Below are positions 1-7,898 of a DNA stretch of 64,000 nucleotides, one piece after another. A model generated the notes under the pieces. The model was not told where the DNA came from, made no database searches, and worked only from the letters and a program-made list of their open reading frames with translations. Source of the stretch: Amorphoplanes friuliensis DSM 7358 (GTDB taxonomy: Bacteria > Actinomycetota > Actinomycetes > Mycobacteriales > Micromonosporaceae). The stretch's first letter is position 1, and each line of letters opens with the position of its first letter. The DNA lies in NCBI RefSeq assembly GCF_000494755.1, contig NC_022657.1, positions 9,082,001-9,146,000 of the forward strand, written 5' to 3'. The position numbers and the translations under genes are program-made.

Positions 1-1556
1 AGCGCCCCGGCAACGGCTGCGTTTCGGTCGCCAAGAACAACTGGGGCTTCTTCTGCGACTACTTCTACCGCTGGTGGCTGAGCCAGGACGCCTTCGGCGC
101 GACCACGTACGACCGTGAGCGGCGCCTGAAGAGCGGCGGCTACCGCATCCAGACGTCCATGGACATCAAGGCGCAGCAGGCCGCCCGCGAGAACATCGGC
201 GACCACATCTCCGAGAAGAACCAGAACGCTCTGCTGCTCGCCGGCATCCAGCCGGGCACCGGCCGCGTCCGGGCCCTGGCCGCGAACCGCAAGTTCAAAC
301 TGGACAACCCCGACAAGCCGGTGAACAAGATCTCCTCGGACCCCAAGAAGGCCAAGAAGAAGATCCGCGGCACGTACCCGAACACGACGAACCCGCTGCT
401 CAGCGGTGGTGGCGACATCACCGGTTACCAGGCCGGTTCGGTGTTCAAGATGTTCACGATGGTCGCGGCGCTGGAGAACGGCTATCCCCTCGCCTACTCC
501 ATCAACGCCCCCGCCAAGGCCGTCACGAAATACCGCATCGCCCCCGGCCGGTCGACCTGCAACGGCATCTACTACTGCCCGAGCAACTCCGGTGGCAAGG
601 CCGGCGGCATCACGAACATGTGGACGGGCTTCAGCCGATCGATCAACACCTTCTTCGTACCGCTGCAGGAACGGGTCGGCGCCGAGAAGGTCGTCGACGT
701 GGCGCAGCGCTTCGGTGTGCAGTTCCGGGCCAAGAACGACGCCGACTTCGCGTCCAACAAGGCCTCGGCCCACCAGTGGGGTGCGTTCACGCTGGGCGTC
801 TCGTCCTCGACACCACTCGAGATGGCCAACGCGTACGCCACCCTCGCCGGTGACGGCATGTACTGCGCACCGACTCCGGTCCAGCAGATCACGTCCAAGA
901 GCGGCGAGAAGATCGACGTCGGCAAGCCGCACTGCACCCGGGCGACCTCACCCGACGTGGCCCGCGCGGCGCTCGACGCGGCCCGGTGCCCCGTCGGCGA
1001 CAACGCCCAGCTCGGCAGCTGTGGCAGCAGCCGGACGGCGGCCCGGGCGTACCAGACGATCCGGCACCCGATCTACGGCAAGTCCGGCACCACCGACAAC
1101 GACAAGACCGCCGCGCTGATCGTCGGCAGCAGCTCTCTGACGATCGCCGGCTACCTCGTCAACCCGGACTACCAGGACCACAAGGACCGGATGTCGCACG
1201 ACATCGTCAACCCCGCCGTCTGGGACACGATGGACGACTTCCTCAAGGGCAAACCCCGGGTCCAGTTCAAGAAGCCCGGCAGCTCCAAGATCTCGATCGG
1301 TGACCAGCGGTCGATCCCCGACGTCACCTGCGCCACCCTCGCGGGTGCCAAGTCCCGCATCGAGGGCGCCGGCTTCAGCGCCTCGGTCGGCCAGGAAGTC
1401 GAGTCGAAGTGCCCGAAGGGTACGGCCGCCGGCACCAACCCGAGCGGACGCACCATCAAGAACGGCTACGTCGGCATCGAGATCAGCAAGGGCCCCGGCA
1501 AGGACCCCGCCGGCCCGGACGATCCGAACAAGCCGAAACCACCAGGCAGGCGATGA
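1..1556 (+). CDS. Class A penicillin-binding protein, C-terminal part (5' end outside window)
   Basis: Peptidoglycan synthase; the visible 517 codons hold the transpeptidase domain that cross-links peptides outside the membrane. The reading frame is open to the left edge, so the N-terminal membrane anchor and glycosyltransferase domain lie outside the window and are inferred. The three active-site motifs are intact: SVFK (Ser codon at 438), SIN in GFSRSINTFF, and KSGT (Lys codon at 1080). A single C-terminal PASTA domain follows (from about 1310, SIPDVTCATL), then a Pro/Lys-rich tail ending PPGRR. The domain order matches PonA-type enzymes of actinobacteria. A strong terminator follows the stop codon. 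Confidence 0.93.
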   Translation, partial: RPGNGCVSVAKNNWGFFCDYFYRWWLSQDAFGATTYDRERRLKSGGYRIQTSMDIKAQQAARENIGDHISEKNQNALLLAGIQPGTGRVRALAANRKFKLDNPDKPVNKISSDPKKAKKKIRGTYPNTTNPLLSGGGDITGYQAGSVFKMFTMVAALENGYPLAYSINAPAKAVTKYRIAPGRSTCNGIYYCPSNSGGKAGGITNMWTGFSRSINTFFVPLQERVGAEKVVDVAQRFGVQFRAKNDADFASNKASAHQWGAFTLGVSSSTPLEMANAYATLAGDGMYCAPTPVQQITSKSGEKIDVGKPHCTRATSPDVARAALDAARCPVGDNAQLGSCGSSRTAARAYQTIRHPIYGKSGTTDNDKTAALIVGSSSLTIAGYLVNPDYQDHKDRMSHDIVNPAVWDTMDDFLKGKPRVQFKKPGSSKISIGDQRSIPDVTCATLAGAKSRIEGAGFSASVGQEVESKCPKGTAAGTNPSGRTIKNGYVGIEISKGPGKDPAGPDDPNKPKPPGRR

Positions 1557-1561
1557 GCTGA

Positions 1562-1602
1562 GCGGGCGGGTCACCTTTCACGGGTGGCCCGCCCGCTTTT
1601 TT
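1562..1602 (+). terminator. Rho-independent terminator after the PBP gene
   Basis: A 14-bp stem (arms 1562-1575 and 1583-1596, one G-T pair) is followed by a run of six T. It sits directly after the PBP stop codon and just before the convergent yqeY stop. Confidence 0.9.
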
Positions 1603-1603
1603 G

Positions 1604-2056
1604 TCAGCTCAGCTGCTTGCGTACCGAGGCGGCCACCCGGCCACCCTCGGCCCGGCCGGCCACCGCTGCCTGGGCCGCCTTCATGGCCGGGCCCATCTGG
1701 CACTTGCTGGTGAAGCCGCCCGCCTGCAGCGCGTCCGCGACCAGGCCGTCGATCTCGGCGTCGCTGAGCTGCGCGGGCAGGTACCGGTCCAGGATCTCGC
1801 CCTCGGCGTTCTCCTTGGCGGCCTGATCGGTGCGACCGGCCCCGGCAAAAGCGTTCGCGGCCTCACGCCGCTTCTTCGCCTCCTTGGTCAGCACGGCGAG
1901 CACCTCCTCGTCGGTGAGGACCTTCGCGGCCGTCCCGGACGTCTCGGCGTTACGCACGGCGGTCAACGCCATCCGCAGCGTCGACGTGGTCAACTCGTCG
2001 CGGCCCTTCATGGCGGAGTGCAGGTCATCGTTCAGGCGGTCTTTCAGCGTTCCCAT
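1604..2056 (-). CDS. GatB/YqeY domain-containing protein
   Basis: A 150-residue protein of the YqeY family, whose fold resembles the tRNA-binding tail of GatB; the exact role is not established. It begins MGTLKDRLNDDLHSAMKG and contains the typical LRMALTAVRNAE and EILDRYLPAQLSD segments across the full usual family length. The ATG lies 8 nt after a TAGTTT box on the minus strand, which suggests a leaderless transcript. The promoter overlaps that of the divergent phosphoesterase gene. Confidence 0.9.
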   Translation of the reverse strand: MGTLKDRLNDDLHSAMKGRDELTTSTLRMALTAVRNAETSGTAAKVLTDEEVLAVLTKEAKKRREAANAFAGAGRTDQAAKENAEGEILDRYLPAQLSDAEIDGLVADALQAGGFTSKCQMGPAMKAAQAAVAGRAEGGRVAASVRKQLS

Positions 2057-2064
2057 GGACGGTC

Positions 2065-2074
2065 AAACTACTCT
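2065..2074. promoter_or_regulatory. Overlapping divergent -10 boxes for yqeY and the phosphoesterase
   Basis: The plus strand has TACTCT at 2069-2074, 7 nt before the ATG at 2082. The minus strand has TAGTTT at 2070-2065, 8 nt before the ATG at 2056. The two boxes share the palindromic TA at 2069-2070. Both spacings fit leaderless transcription. Confidence 0.6.
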
Positions 2075-2081
2075 GGCTGCC

Positions 2082-2975
2082 ATGCGCAAGCGCTCCCTTA
2101 TCTCCCTGACCGCCGGCGTGACCGCCCTCGGCGGCGCCACCTTCGCCTACGCGTCGCTGATCGAACGCAACCTGTTCACGCTGCGCCGCTTCGACGTACC
2201 GGTCCTGGAACCCGACGCCGAGCCGATGCGCATCCTGCACATCTCCGACCTCCACATGATGCCGGACCAGCGCCGCAAGCAGGCCTGGGTCGCCGCCCTC
2301 GGCGGCACCGACCCCGACCTGGTCGTGGTCACCGGCGACAACATGGCCTCCCCGAACGCCGTCCCCGGCGTCCTCCGAGCGTTGGACCCCCTCCTCGGCG
2401 TCCCCGGCGCCTTCGTCTTCGGCTCCAACGACTACCGCGGCCCGGTCTGGAAGAACCCCCTCCAGTACCTCCTCCCCGACCGCGAATACGTCCAAGGCGT
2501 CGACCTCCCCGCCGACGACCTCCGCGCCGCCTTCGTCGACGCCGGCTGGTCCGACCTCAACAACGCCCGCACCGTGGTGAAGGCCGGCGGCCGCTCCATC
2601 GAGCTGGCCGGCGTCGACGACCCCCACATCGACCAGGACGACTACCCGTCAGTGGCCGGCCCCATCACCCCCGGCGCCGACCTGCACATCGGCGTCACCC
2701 ACACCCCGGCCTCCCGCGTCCTCGACGCCATGGCAGCCGACGGCTTCACCCTCCTCCTCGCCGGCCACACCCACGGCGGCCAGGTCTGCGTCCCGGGCTA
2801 CGGCGCCCTGACCACCAACTGCGACCTCCCCCACAGCATGGCCAAAGGCCTCCACCGCTGGCCGGCCTCCGAATCCTGGCTCCACGTCTCGGCCGGCCTG
2901 GGCACCCACCCGACCGCCCCGATCCGCTTCGCCTGCCGCCCAGAAGCCACGATCCTCACCCTGATCCCCCGCTGA
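2082..2975 (+). CDS. Calcineurin-like metallophosphoesterase, membrane-anchored
   Basis: A 297-residue phosphoesterase of the YaeI-like group that is often found next to PBP genes in actinobacteria. The metal-binding motifs are visible in order: HISDLH, VTGDN, GSNDY (usually GNHD or GNHE, so slightly divergent), GVTHTP and AGHTHGGQ. An N-terminal hydrophobic stretch (SLTAGVTALGGATFAYASL) suggests a membrane anchor with the catalytic domain outside. I chose the ATG at 2082 because of the TACTCT box 7 nt upstream; an in-frame ATG at 2055 is possible but would overlap the yqeY start. Substrate unknown. Confidence 0.9.
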   Translation: MRKRSLISLTAGVTALGGATFAYASLIERNLFTLRRFDVPVLEPDAEPMRILHISDLHMMPDQRRKQAWVAALGGTDPDLVVVTGDNMASPNAVPGVLRALDPLLGVPGAFVFGSNDYRGPVWKNPLQYLLPDREYVQGVDLPADDLRAAFVDAGWSDLNNARTVVKAGGRSIELAGVDDPHIDQDDYPSVAGPITPGADLHIGVTHTPASRVLDAMAADGFTLLLAGHTHGGQVCVPGYGALTTNCDLPHSMAKGLHRWPASESWLHVSAGLGTHPTAPIRFACRPEATILTLIPR

Positions 2976-3028
2976 CCAGCCAAAACACCACCAGGGGATA
3001 CCGATTTCGCGACCGCCTCAGCGTCGGC

Positions 3029-3034
3029 TAGTAT
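3029..3034 (+). promoter_or_regulatory. Probable -10 box for tRNA-Pro
   Basis: TAGTAT lies 13 nt before the mature tRNA 5' end, in a locally AT-richer stretch. No clear -35 box is visible. Confidence 0.45.
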
Positions 3035-3047
3035 TGCTGAGCACGCT

Positions 3048-3124
<77 letters not shown>

Positions 3125-3139
3125 AGAGAAACACCAGCT

Positions 3140-3180
3140 CAGGGCTGGTTCTCCACGCGGAGAACCAGCCCTGACCTGTT
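3140..3180 (+). terminator. Terminator after tRNA-Pro
   Basis: A perfect 15-bp stem (3140-3154 with 3159-3173) has a 4-nt loop and is followed by a T-rich stretch. Confidence 0.85.
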
Positions 3181-3223
3181 TCTTGCCTCTATCCGGCGCA
3201 GCCCTCAGGGCTTGCGGAGAACC

Positions 3224-3451
3224 TCACGAGCCAGCTCGCTCGGGCGACGGCCCACCCGTGGCCCTGCGCGGAACAAGCCCTTCCGGGTCGTAGCCGGCTT
3301 CGGCCTCGGCGAGCAACGCAGCCTCCGCCTCCGAACTGAGGAGAACGCAATTCTTGGTGCGCAGCGCTCCATCACGGGTCGCCTCGGTACCAGTCTTTCT
3401 CCTGGGGTCAGCTTCGGCTGCGTTCTCGGAATTGGTCTTCATGGCCGCCAT
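3224..3451 (-). CDS. Small hypothetical protein (75 aa)
   Basis: I do not recognise this protein. The evidence for a gene is an excellent ribosome-binding site (AAGGAGG, 7 nt before the ATG at 3451). The product is hydrophilic and Ala/Glu/Arg-rich (MAAMKTNSENAAEADPRRK), with a possible short amphipathic helix (SSEAEAALLAEAEAG) and a single Cys. There is no signal peptide or membrane segment. It lies 70 bp downstream of another small minus-strand gene and may be co-transcribed with it. Confidence 0.5.
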   Translation of the reverse strand: MAAMKTNSENAAEADPRRKTGTEATRDGALRTKNCVLLSSEAEAALLAEAEAGYDPEGLVPRRATGGPSPERAGS

Positions 3452-3521
3452 GGTTTCGCCTCCTTGTACCGCTCGTTGTGACGAGGCCGAAGCTCCATGG
3501 CGTTCAAGCACGAAGCGCAGG

Positions 3522-3740
3522 TCAGGCTGACGCCCACGGCGGGGATTCGGGGGTTGGGGGTGTGTCGGTTCTTGGCGCTTGTCCGGCGCGGATTGCCTTG
3601 ATGGCTTCCAGGCGTTGGGACTTCTCGACGAACACCATGGCGCAGAAGAAGGTGGTTACGTCGGCGGCCGGCCGGGCGCAGAGGCCCAGCAGAATGGCGA
3701 TGGCCCACAGGTTGGCTTTCAGGAACTCCAGGTCGAACAT
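3522..3740 (-). CDS. Small single-pass membrane protein, hypothetical (72 aa)
   Basis: I do not recognise the family. It starts MFDLEFLKANLWAIAILL; residues about 9-40 are strongly hydrophobic (one long or two short membrane segments), followed by a charged helix (EKSQRLEAIKAIRAG) and a Pro/Thr-rich tail. A GAGGT ribosome-binding site sits a few nt before the ATG. It probably shares a transcript with the 75-residue gene downstream. Confidence 0.5.
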   Translation of the reverse strand: MFDLEFLKANLWAIAILLGLCARPAADVTTFFCAMVFVEKSQRLEAIKAIRAGQAPRTDTPPTPESPPWASA

Positions 3741-3931
3741 GCCCTACCTCTCGGCTCTGCCGGCCGAGAGGCGCACAGGGCTCCACCCGACCGGCAATTC
3801 TGCTGGTCCTTGTGTAAGTCCCGCGCCGACTGTGTAGGTCGAGCTTCGTTCGTTCCGTGCTCCGAGCGGAGCCCTCGCAGCGTATCCCGCCTGCCGATCG
3901 ACCTCCATCACTCTGTCGGATGACAGCGCTG

Positions 3932-4288
3932 CTACCAGTCGCGCCATTTGTCGGTCAGGGCTGAGGGGTCGATGCCGCGGCGGGTGGTCAGGGCTTCGAC
4001 GTTGATGTCGGCGTCGGTGAGGACGGCGTCGATGTATTCGCAGAGGTCTTCGCGGATGGTGGTTTCGATGACGCCGTGCTTTTCGTCCGCGGCATTCAGC
4101 GCGCGCACGACCTTCTCCACCGCGGTCCAGATCTCCTCGTCGTCGAGGTTCTCAAAACCCTCGACCCTTTTTTCGTACGCCTCCAGCGCCGAATCCACCG
4201 CGGTGATGAAAGCCGGGGGCCCGAAGTGGAGTGCTGTTTCTTCCTCGGCCAGGGACTGCCGCCAGCTCACTGTGGGTCGTTCGATCAT
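3932..4288 (-). CDS. Conserved-type hypothetical protein (118 aa)
   Basis: A soluble acidic protein with no motif I recognise. It begins MIERPTVSWRQSLAEEE and looks mostly helical, with alternating acidic and hydrophobic stretches (LDDEEIWTAVEKVVRALNAA). There is no signal peptide. I placed the start at the ATG at 4288; the frame stays open much further upstream, but that extension is only the shadow of the MFS gene. It lies 17 bp after the MFS stop codon on the same strand and may be the last gene of the ArsR-MFS unit. Confidence 0.6.
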   Translation of the reverse strand: MIERPTVSWRQSLAEEETALHFGPPAFITAVDSALEAYEKRVEGFENLDDEEIWTAVEKVVRALNAADEKHGVIETTIREDLCEYIDAVLTDADINVEALTTRRGIDPSALTDKWRDW

Positions 4289-4305
4289 GGGCGACAGCGT
4301 AGGAG

Positions 4306-5505
4306 TCAGGTCAGGGCCGGTGCGCGGCGGACGGCCGGGCTCAGGGAGGACACCACGGCTACGGCGAGCATTGCGGTGCTGAGGGCGTACACGGAGGGGG
4401 TCGGGCCGAGGGTGGTGAGCAGGAAGCCGGCGGCGAGGGAGGCGAGCGGCATGACGCCCCAGGAGAGGGTCATGGCGGCGCTGGTGACGCGGCCGAGCAG
4501 CTCGTTGGGGACCAGGACGCTCGCGTAGGTGGTGATCACGACGTTCCACAGGGGACCGATGAAGGCGCAGGCCGCGCCGATGGCGGCGATCTGCATCGGG
4601 TGGGTGGTGAGGGCGAGCAGGGGCAGGAGGGCGACCCAGATCCAGTTGATCCCGATGATCACTGCTCGCGGGGTGACGTGGCGGTGGAGTCTGCTTGCTG
4701 CCAGCGCGCCCGCCAGTCCTCCGCCGCTGTAGATGCCGAGCATCAGGCCGATGGTTGCCGGGGTGGCGCCCTGGTGCTGGGCGAGGACGACGATGACCAG
4801 GACCAGGGCCTGGAAGATCAGGTTGCTGGCCGCCAGCAGCAGGATCGCGGCGCGGATCAGGGGGTGACGCCAGATCCAGCGCAGGCCGGTGGTGGTGGCC
4901 CGCCAGAGGGGTTCGGCGGGTGCGGTTGTGGTGTTCTGGAGGTCGCCGCGGATGAGCAGCAGGGCCGCGGAGGCAGCGACGTACGAGATGGCGTTGACCA
5001 GAAAGGGCAGGGCCGCGCCGGCGCCGAAGAGCAGGCCGCCCAGCGGTGGGCCGGCCAGCGCGGCGCCGCGGCTCCTGGCCTCGTTCTGGGCGATCGCCGT
5101 GGGCAGCAGGGCGACCGGGACGATTTTCGGGAGGGCGGCGCGTTCGGTCAGGCCGAAGAAGACAAAACACACGCCCTGCACGAAGGCGACCACGGCCAGC
5201 TGCGTGATGGTGAGAACGCCCGACCACATCGCCAGCGGGACCGTGAGCAGGGCCAGGCCGGCGACAACTTCGCTGACCAGGAGGATCCTGCGACGGTTCC
5301 ATCGGTCGACGAGCGGGCCGGCCGGCAGGTTGACGACGAGGTAGGGCAGCGTGCCCGCCGCCCCGACGAGTCCGGCGTCGGCGGGTGAGCCGGTGGTGGT
5401 GAGGACGAGCAGCGGCATCGCTGTGCCGCTGATCGAGGCGCCCAGGTTGGAGACGACCTGACCGCCCCACAGCGCGGTGAAGTCGCGGTTGCGCCAGAGG
5501 CTCAC
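4306..5505 (-). CDS. MFS transporter, exporter type
   Basis: A 399-residue transporter of the major facilitator superfamily, with about 12 hydrophobic segments and the usual N-terminal signature (SLWRNRDFTALWGGQVVSNLG) plus the loop-2/3 DRWNRRRIL motif. It resembles the DHA3 (EntS/macrolide efflux) branch, so efflux of a small molecule is likely; the substrate is unknown. The GTG start overlaps the stop codon of the upstream ArsR-type regulator by 4 nt (GTGA), so the two are translationally coupled. A paralogous cassette with the same layout lies at 36650-38451. Confidence 0.9.
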   Translation of the reverse strand: MSLWRNRDFTALWGGQVVSNLGASISGTAMPLLVLTTTGSPADAGLVGAAGTLPYLVVNLPAGPLVDRWNRRRILLVSEVVAGLALLTVPLAMWSGVLTITQLAVVAFVQGVCFVFFGLTERAALPKIVPVALLPTAIAQNEARSRGAALAGPPLGGLLFGAGAALPFLVNAISYVAASAALLLIRGDLQNTTTAPAEPLWRATTTGLRWIWRHPLIRAAILLLAASNLIFQALVLVIVVLAQHQGATPATIGLMLGIYSGGGLAGALAASRLHRHVTPRAVIIGINWIWVALLPLLALTTHPMQIAAIGAACAFIGPLWNVVITTYASVLVPNELLGRVTSAAMTLSWGVMPLASLAAGFLLTTLGPTPSVYALSTAMLAVAVVSSLSPAVRRAPALT

Positions 5506-6050
5506 GGGGTGGGGAAGGCGTGGAAGACGACAGAGATGTGCCGGCTGCCCGGGGCGGCCTGACTCGGTTCGCGGTGCCAGCGGCTGGCGAAGGCGATGTA
5601 CTCCTCGCTGAACTGGGCCAGCTCCTCGGCTGTGAGTGTCGTGCCACCGAACGAGTGCTGGGCGGCAACAGCGAACTCGCCGAAGTCGTCGCGGTGGGAC
5701 AGATAGGCCGTCAGGTCCCGGTCCGCGCGCTCCATCCACTGCCGGCCGAGCTCGTCGGCGACCAGCGCGAGTTCCGGGTCGGCCGGGCCACGCGGCAGAC
5801 GGACGTCCTGCGGGATCGCGCGCCAGTAACGCCGGCGGCCGGCGGAACGCTCGGTGTCCTCCTCGACGAACCCGAACCGGGCCAGCTGCCGCAGGTGGTA
5901 ACTGGTCGCGCCACGGTCCGCGTCGAACTCCACGGCCAGGTCGGCCGACGTGGCGGATCCGTGCCTCTGAAGCCACGTCACGAGCTGCTGACGCAGGGGG
6001 TGGGCGAGGGCCTTGAGCGCGTCGATCCCGAGCGTGCGTGATCCGGTCAT
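5502..6050 (-). CDS. ArsR-type winged-helix transcriptional regulator
   Basis: A 182-residue regulator with an N-terminal winged helix (IDALKALAHPLRQQLVTWL, then a recognition helix around RGATSYHLRQLARFG and the wing) and an extra C-terminal region. There is no metal-binding Cys motif of the SmtB/ArsR kind, so the ligand is more likely an organic molecule. It probably represses itself and the coupled MFS gene. The ATG at 6050 sits 6 nt after a TATCTT box (6062-6057). An inverted repeat (GAGAAGA 6054-6060, TCTTCTC 6077-6083) spans this promoter and is the likely operator. Confidence 0.87.
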   Translation of the reverse strand: MTGSRTLGIDALKALAHPLRQQLVTWLQRHGSATSADLAVEFDADRGATSYHLRQLARFGFVEEDTERSAGRRRYWRAIPQDVRLPRGPADPELALVADELGRQWMERADRDLTAYLSHRDDFGEFAVAAQHSFGGTTLTAEELAQFSEEYIAFASRWHREPSQAAPGSRHISVVFHAFPTP

Positions 6051-6053
6051 GAT

Positions 6054-6083
6054 GAGAAGATACCTATGCAAAGATTTCTTCTC
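6054..6083. promoter_or_regulatory. Leaderless promoter and candidate operator of the first ArsR/MFS unit
   Basis: Arms GAGAAGA (6054-6060) and TCTTCTC (6077-6083) are perfect complements with a 16-bp spacer. The minus-strand -10 box TATCTT (6062-6057) overlaps the proximal arm, so a bound dimer would block the promoter. This is inferred from position and symmetry. Confidence 0.5.
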
Positions 6084-6095
6084 AAGCTTTCGAAG

Positions 6096-6124
6096 CAAAA
6101 GCCCGCGTCGCCTCGGACGCGGGC
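6096..6124 (-). terminator. Terminator after pyrE
   Basis: Read on the minus strand, a perfect 9-bp stem GCCCGCGTC/GACGCGGGC (6124-6116 with 6109-6101) is followed by TTTTGCTT. Confidence 0.8.
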
Positions 6125-6146
6125 CTCGCTGGTCGGGCTGATCCGG

Positions 6147-6662
6147 CTAGGACAGATCGGCGCGGGTCAGCAGCGCCCGCAGGGTGATGCCGGCGTCGGC
6201 GAGGGCCTGGGCGCCGCCTTCCTGACGGTCGATGACGCAGAGGGCGTGGTCGACGTGGGCGCCGAGTTTGCGGAGTTCGCCGGTGGAGATGACGACCTGG
6301 CCGCCGGAGGTGACGACATCCTCGACCACCAGCACGCGGCGGCCGGCTACCTCGGCGCCTTCGGAGAGGCGGGCGGTGCCGTACTTCTTGGCTTCCTTGC
6401 GGACGAAGGCGCACGGGAGTTTGGCGTGGCGGCCGAGGGCGGTCACCACGGCGATGCCGCCCATTTCGAGGCCGGCGAGGACTTCGGTGCCTTCGGGGAT
6501 GAGGACGGCCATCTGCTCGGCGAGCTGGTCCAGGAGGACAGGGTCGGCCTCGAACTGGTACTTGTCGAAATACTCGGTGGCGGTCCGGCCGGAGCGCAGA
6601 ACGAACTCACCGGTCAGTCGGCTCACGTCGCGGACCTGCCGCGCAAGGTCAGAGTCAGTCAC
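6147..6662 (-). CDS. pyrE: Orotate phosphoribosyltransferase
   Basis: Converts orotate and PRPP to orotidine 5'-phosphate in de novo pyrimidine synthesis. The 171-residue protein shows the PRPP-binding loop RRVLVVEDVVTSGG and the catalytic-loop segment FVRKEAKKYGTA. I chose the GTG at 6662 (VTDSDLARQVRDVS), giving a normal family length; a CAGGCT box lies 8 nt upstream. It is a stand-alone gene here, not in a pyrimidine operon, and ends at a strong terminator. Confidence 0.93.
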   Translation of the reverse strand: MTDSDLARQVRDVSRLTGEFVLRSGRTATEYFDKYQFEADPVLLDQLAEQMAVLIPEGTEVLAGLEMGGIAVVTALGRHAKLPCAFVRKEAKKYGTARLSEGAEVAGRRVLVVEDVVTSGGQVVISTGELRKLGAHVDHALCVIDRQEGGAQALADAGITLRALLTRADLS

Positions 6663-6735
6663 AAGGGAACAGCCTGTCAGGCCGGGGCGGGACGCGTGAA
6701 GGCGACCCACTCAGGTCTTCGGCGGACCTGCCGAT

Positions 6736-7896
6736 GTGATCATCATGCAGAGTGCCACGGGACGCTGGTTCGGCACCGGACACAGCACCGCTCCGGATTC
6801 CGGGAAGGCCGGTGCTGAGGCTGCGGGTGCGGCGCTGGCCGGGCGTACGCCGAAGGCTGTTTTTGTGTTCTGCTCGGCCGGGCATGACCTGGACGCGCTG
6901 CTGGCCGGGGTCCGGGCCGAGGCCGGGCCGGACGCCGCGGTGGTCGGAGCCACAACGCTGGGCGAGCTGTCCTCCGGTGGTGGGCCCGCACGGGGTTCGG
7001 TGGCTGTCACGGCGCTCGGCGGTGACGGGTTCACGGTCCGGACGCGCGTTGCGCACATCGGTGGGACGGGTCATCGGGAAGCGGGTGCGGACGTAGCCGC
7101 CGCCATGGCCGGAATGGACCGGCCGCACAGCGTGCTGATGTTGCTCTGCGACGGCTTTTCCGGCGACCCGCACGAGATCGTCCGGGGCGCCTACTCCGTG
7201 GTCGGTGCGGGTGTGCCGCTGGTCGGCGGTTTTGCGGGTGACGACCGGGGCACCCGGCGCAGCTTCCAGTTCCATCAGGACCGGGCGCTGACCGGCACGG
7301 TGGTCGGGGTCGCGATCGGTTCGGACGCGCCGCTGGGTGTCGGGATCGCGCACGGGTGGCACCGCGTCGAGCCGCCGATGGTCGTGACCCGCAGTGACGG
7401 CGGCCGCATCTACGAGCTGGACGGCGAGCCCGCCCTCGACGTGCTGCTGCGCAAGCGAGGGCTGGACAGCATCAACCTGGGCCCCACCGACCTGCAGTCG
7501 CTGGGGTTGTCGCGGCGCAGCGGTGTGGACATCCGGGTCGTGCACGGATACGACGAGAAGGACCGGTCCGTGGTCAGCGGCGCGACCGTGCCGCAGGGTG
7601 CGCTGTGCTGGCTGATGGACAGCGAACGTCAGTCGCTGATCGAGGGGGCCGAGCGGTCCTGCGCCGAGGCGGTCGAGATGCTGGGAGACGCCGAGCCGCT
7701 CGGAGTTTTCACCTTCAACTGCGCGGGCCGGTGGGGTGCGCTCGGTGACGACGGCGTCCAGGAGGAGGTCGCCGGCATGCGGGCCGTGCTCGGGGACGTA
7801 CCGTTCGGCGGCTTCTACACGATGGGCGAGATCGCCCGCGTACGCGGCTCGCTCGGCACCCACGCCCTGACCCTCGTCACGCTGGCTGTGGCCTGA
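6736..7896 (+). CDS. FIST N- and C-domain sensory protein
   Basis: A cytoplasmic protein of about 386 residues with the FIST fold, thought to bind small ligands such as amino acids. N-terminal FIST segments include AVFVFCSAGHDLDAL and AVVGATTLGEL; the C-terminal FIST part ends with FGGFYTMGEIARVRG, which is highly characteristic. There is no transmembrane segment or output domain. The start is uncertain: GTG at 6736 or ATG at 6745. The stop is 2 bp before the GGDEF-EAL gene, so the FIST protein likely acts as the sensory partner of that enzyme. Confidence 0.88.
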   Translation: MIIMQSATGRWFGTGHSTAPDSGKAGAEAAGAALAGRTPKAVFVFCSAGHDLDALLAGVRAEAGPDAAVVGATTLGELSSGGGPARGSVAVTALGGDGFTVRTRVAHIGGTGHREAGADVAAAMAGMDRPHSVLMLLCDGFSGDPHEIVRGAYSVVGAGVPLVGGFAGDDRGTRRSFQFHQDRALTGTVVGVAIGSDAPLGVGIAHGWHRVEPPMVVTRSDGGRIYELDGEPALDVLLRKRGLDSINLGPTDLQSLGLSRRSGVDIRVVHGYDEKDRSVVSGATVPQGALCWLMDSERQSLIEGAERSCAEAVEMLGDAEPLGVFTFNCAGRWGALGDDGVQEEVAGMRAVLGDVPFGGFYTMGEIARVRGSLGTHALTLVTLAVA

Positions 7897-7898
7897 TC

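Noticed and set aside
1601..3031. Plus-strand frame of 476 codons over yqeY and the phosphoesterase
   Set aside because: Composition is repetitive Arg/Pro; both underlying genes have clear motifs in other frames.
3744..3947. 67-codon minus-strand frame before the small membrane protein
   Set aside because: No ribosome-binding site, overlaps the 118-residue gene, and the composition is unremarkable; treated as intergenic.
4306..5976. 556-residue and 578-residue frames over the regulator and MFS genes
   Set aside because: The extra N-terminal parts read out of frame through the ArsR and MFS genes; true starts are set by the 4-nt overlap at 5502-5505 and by the ATG at 4288.
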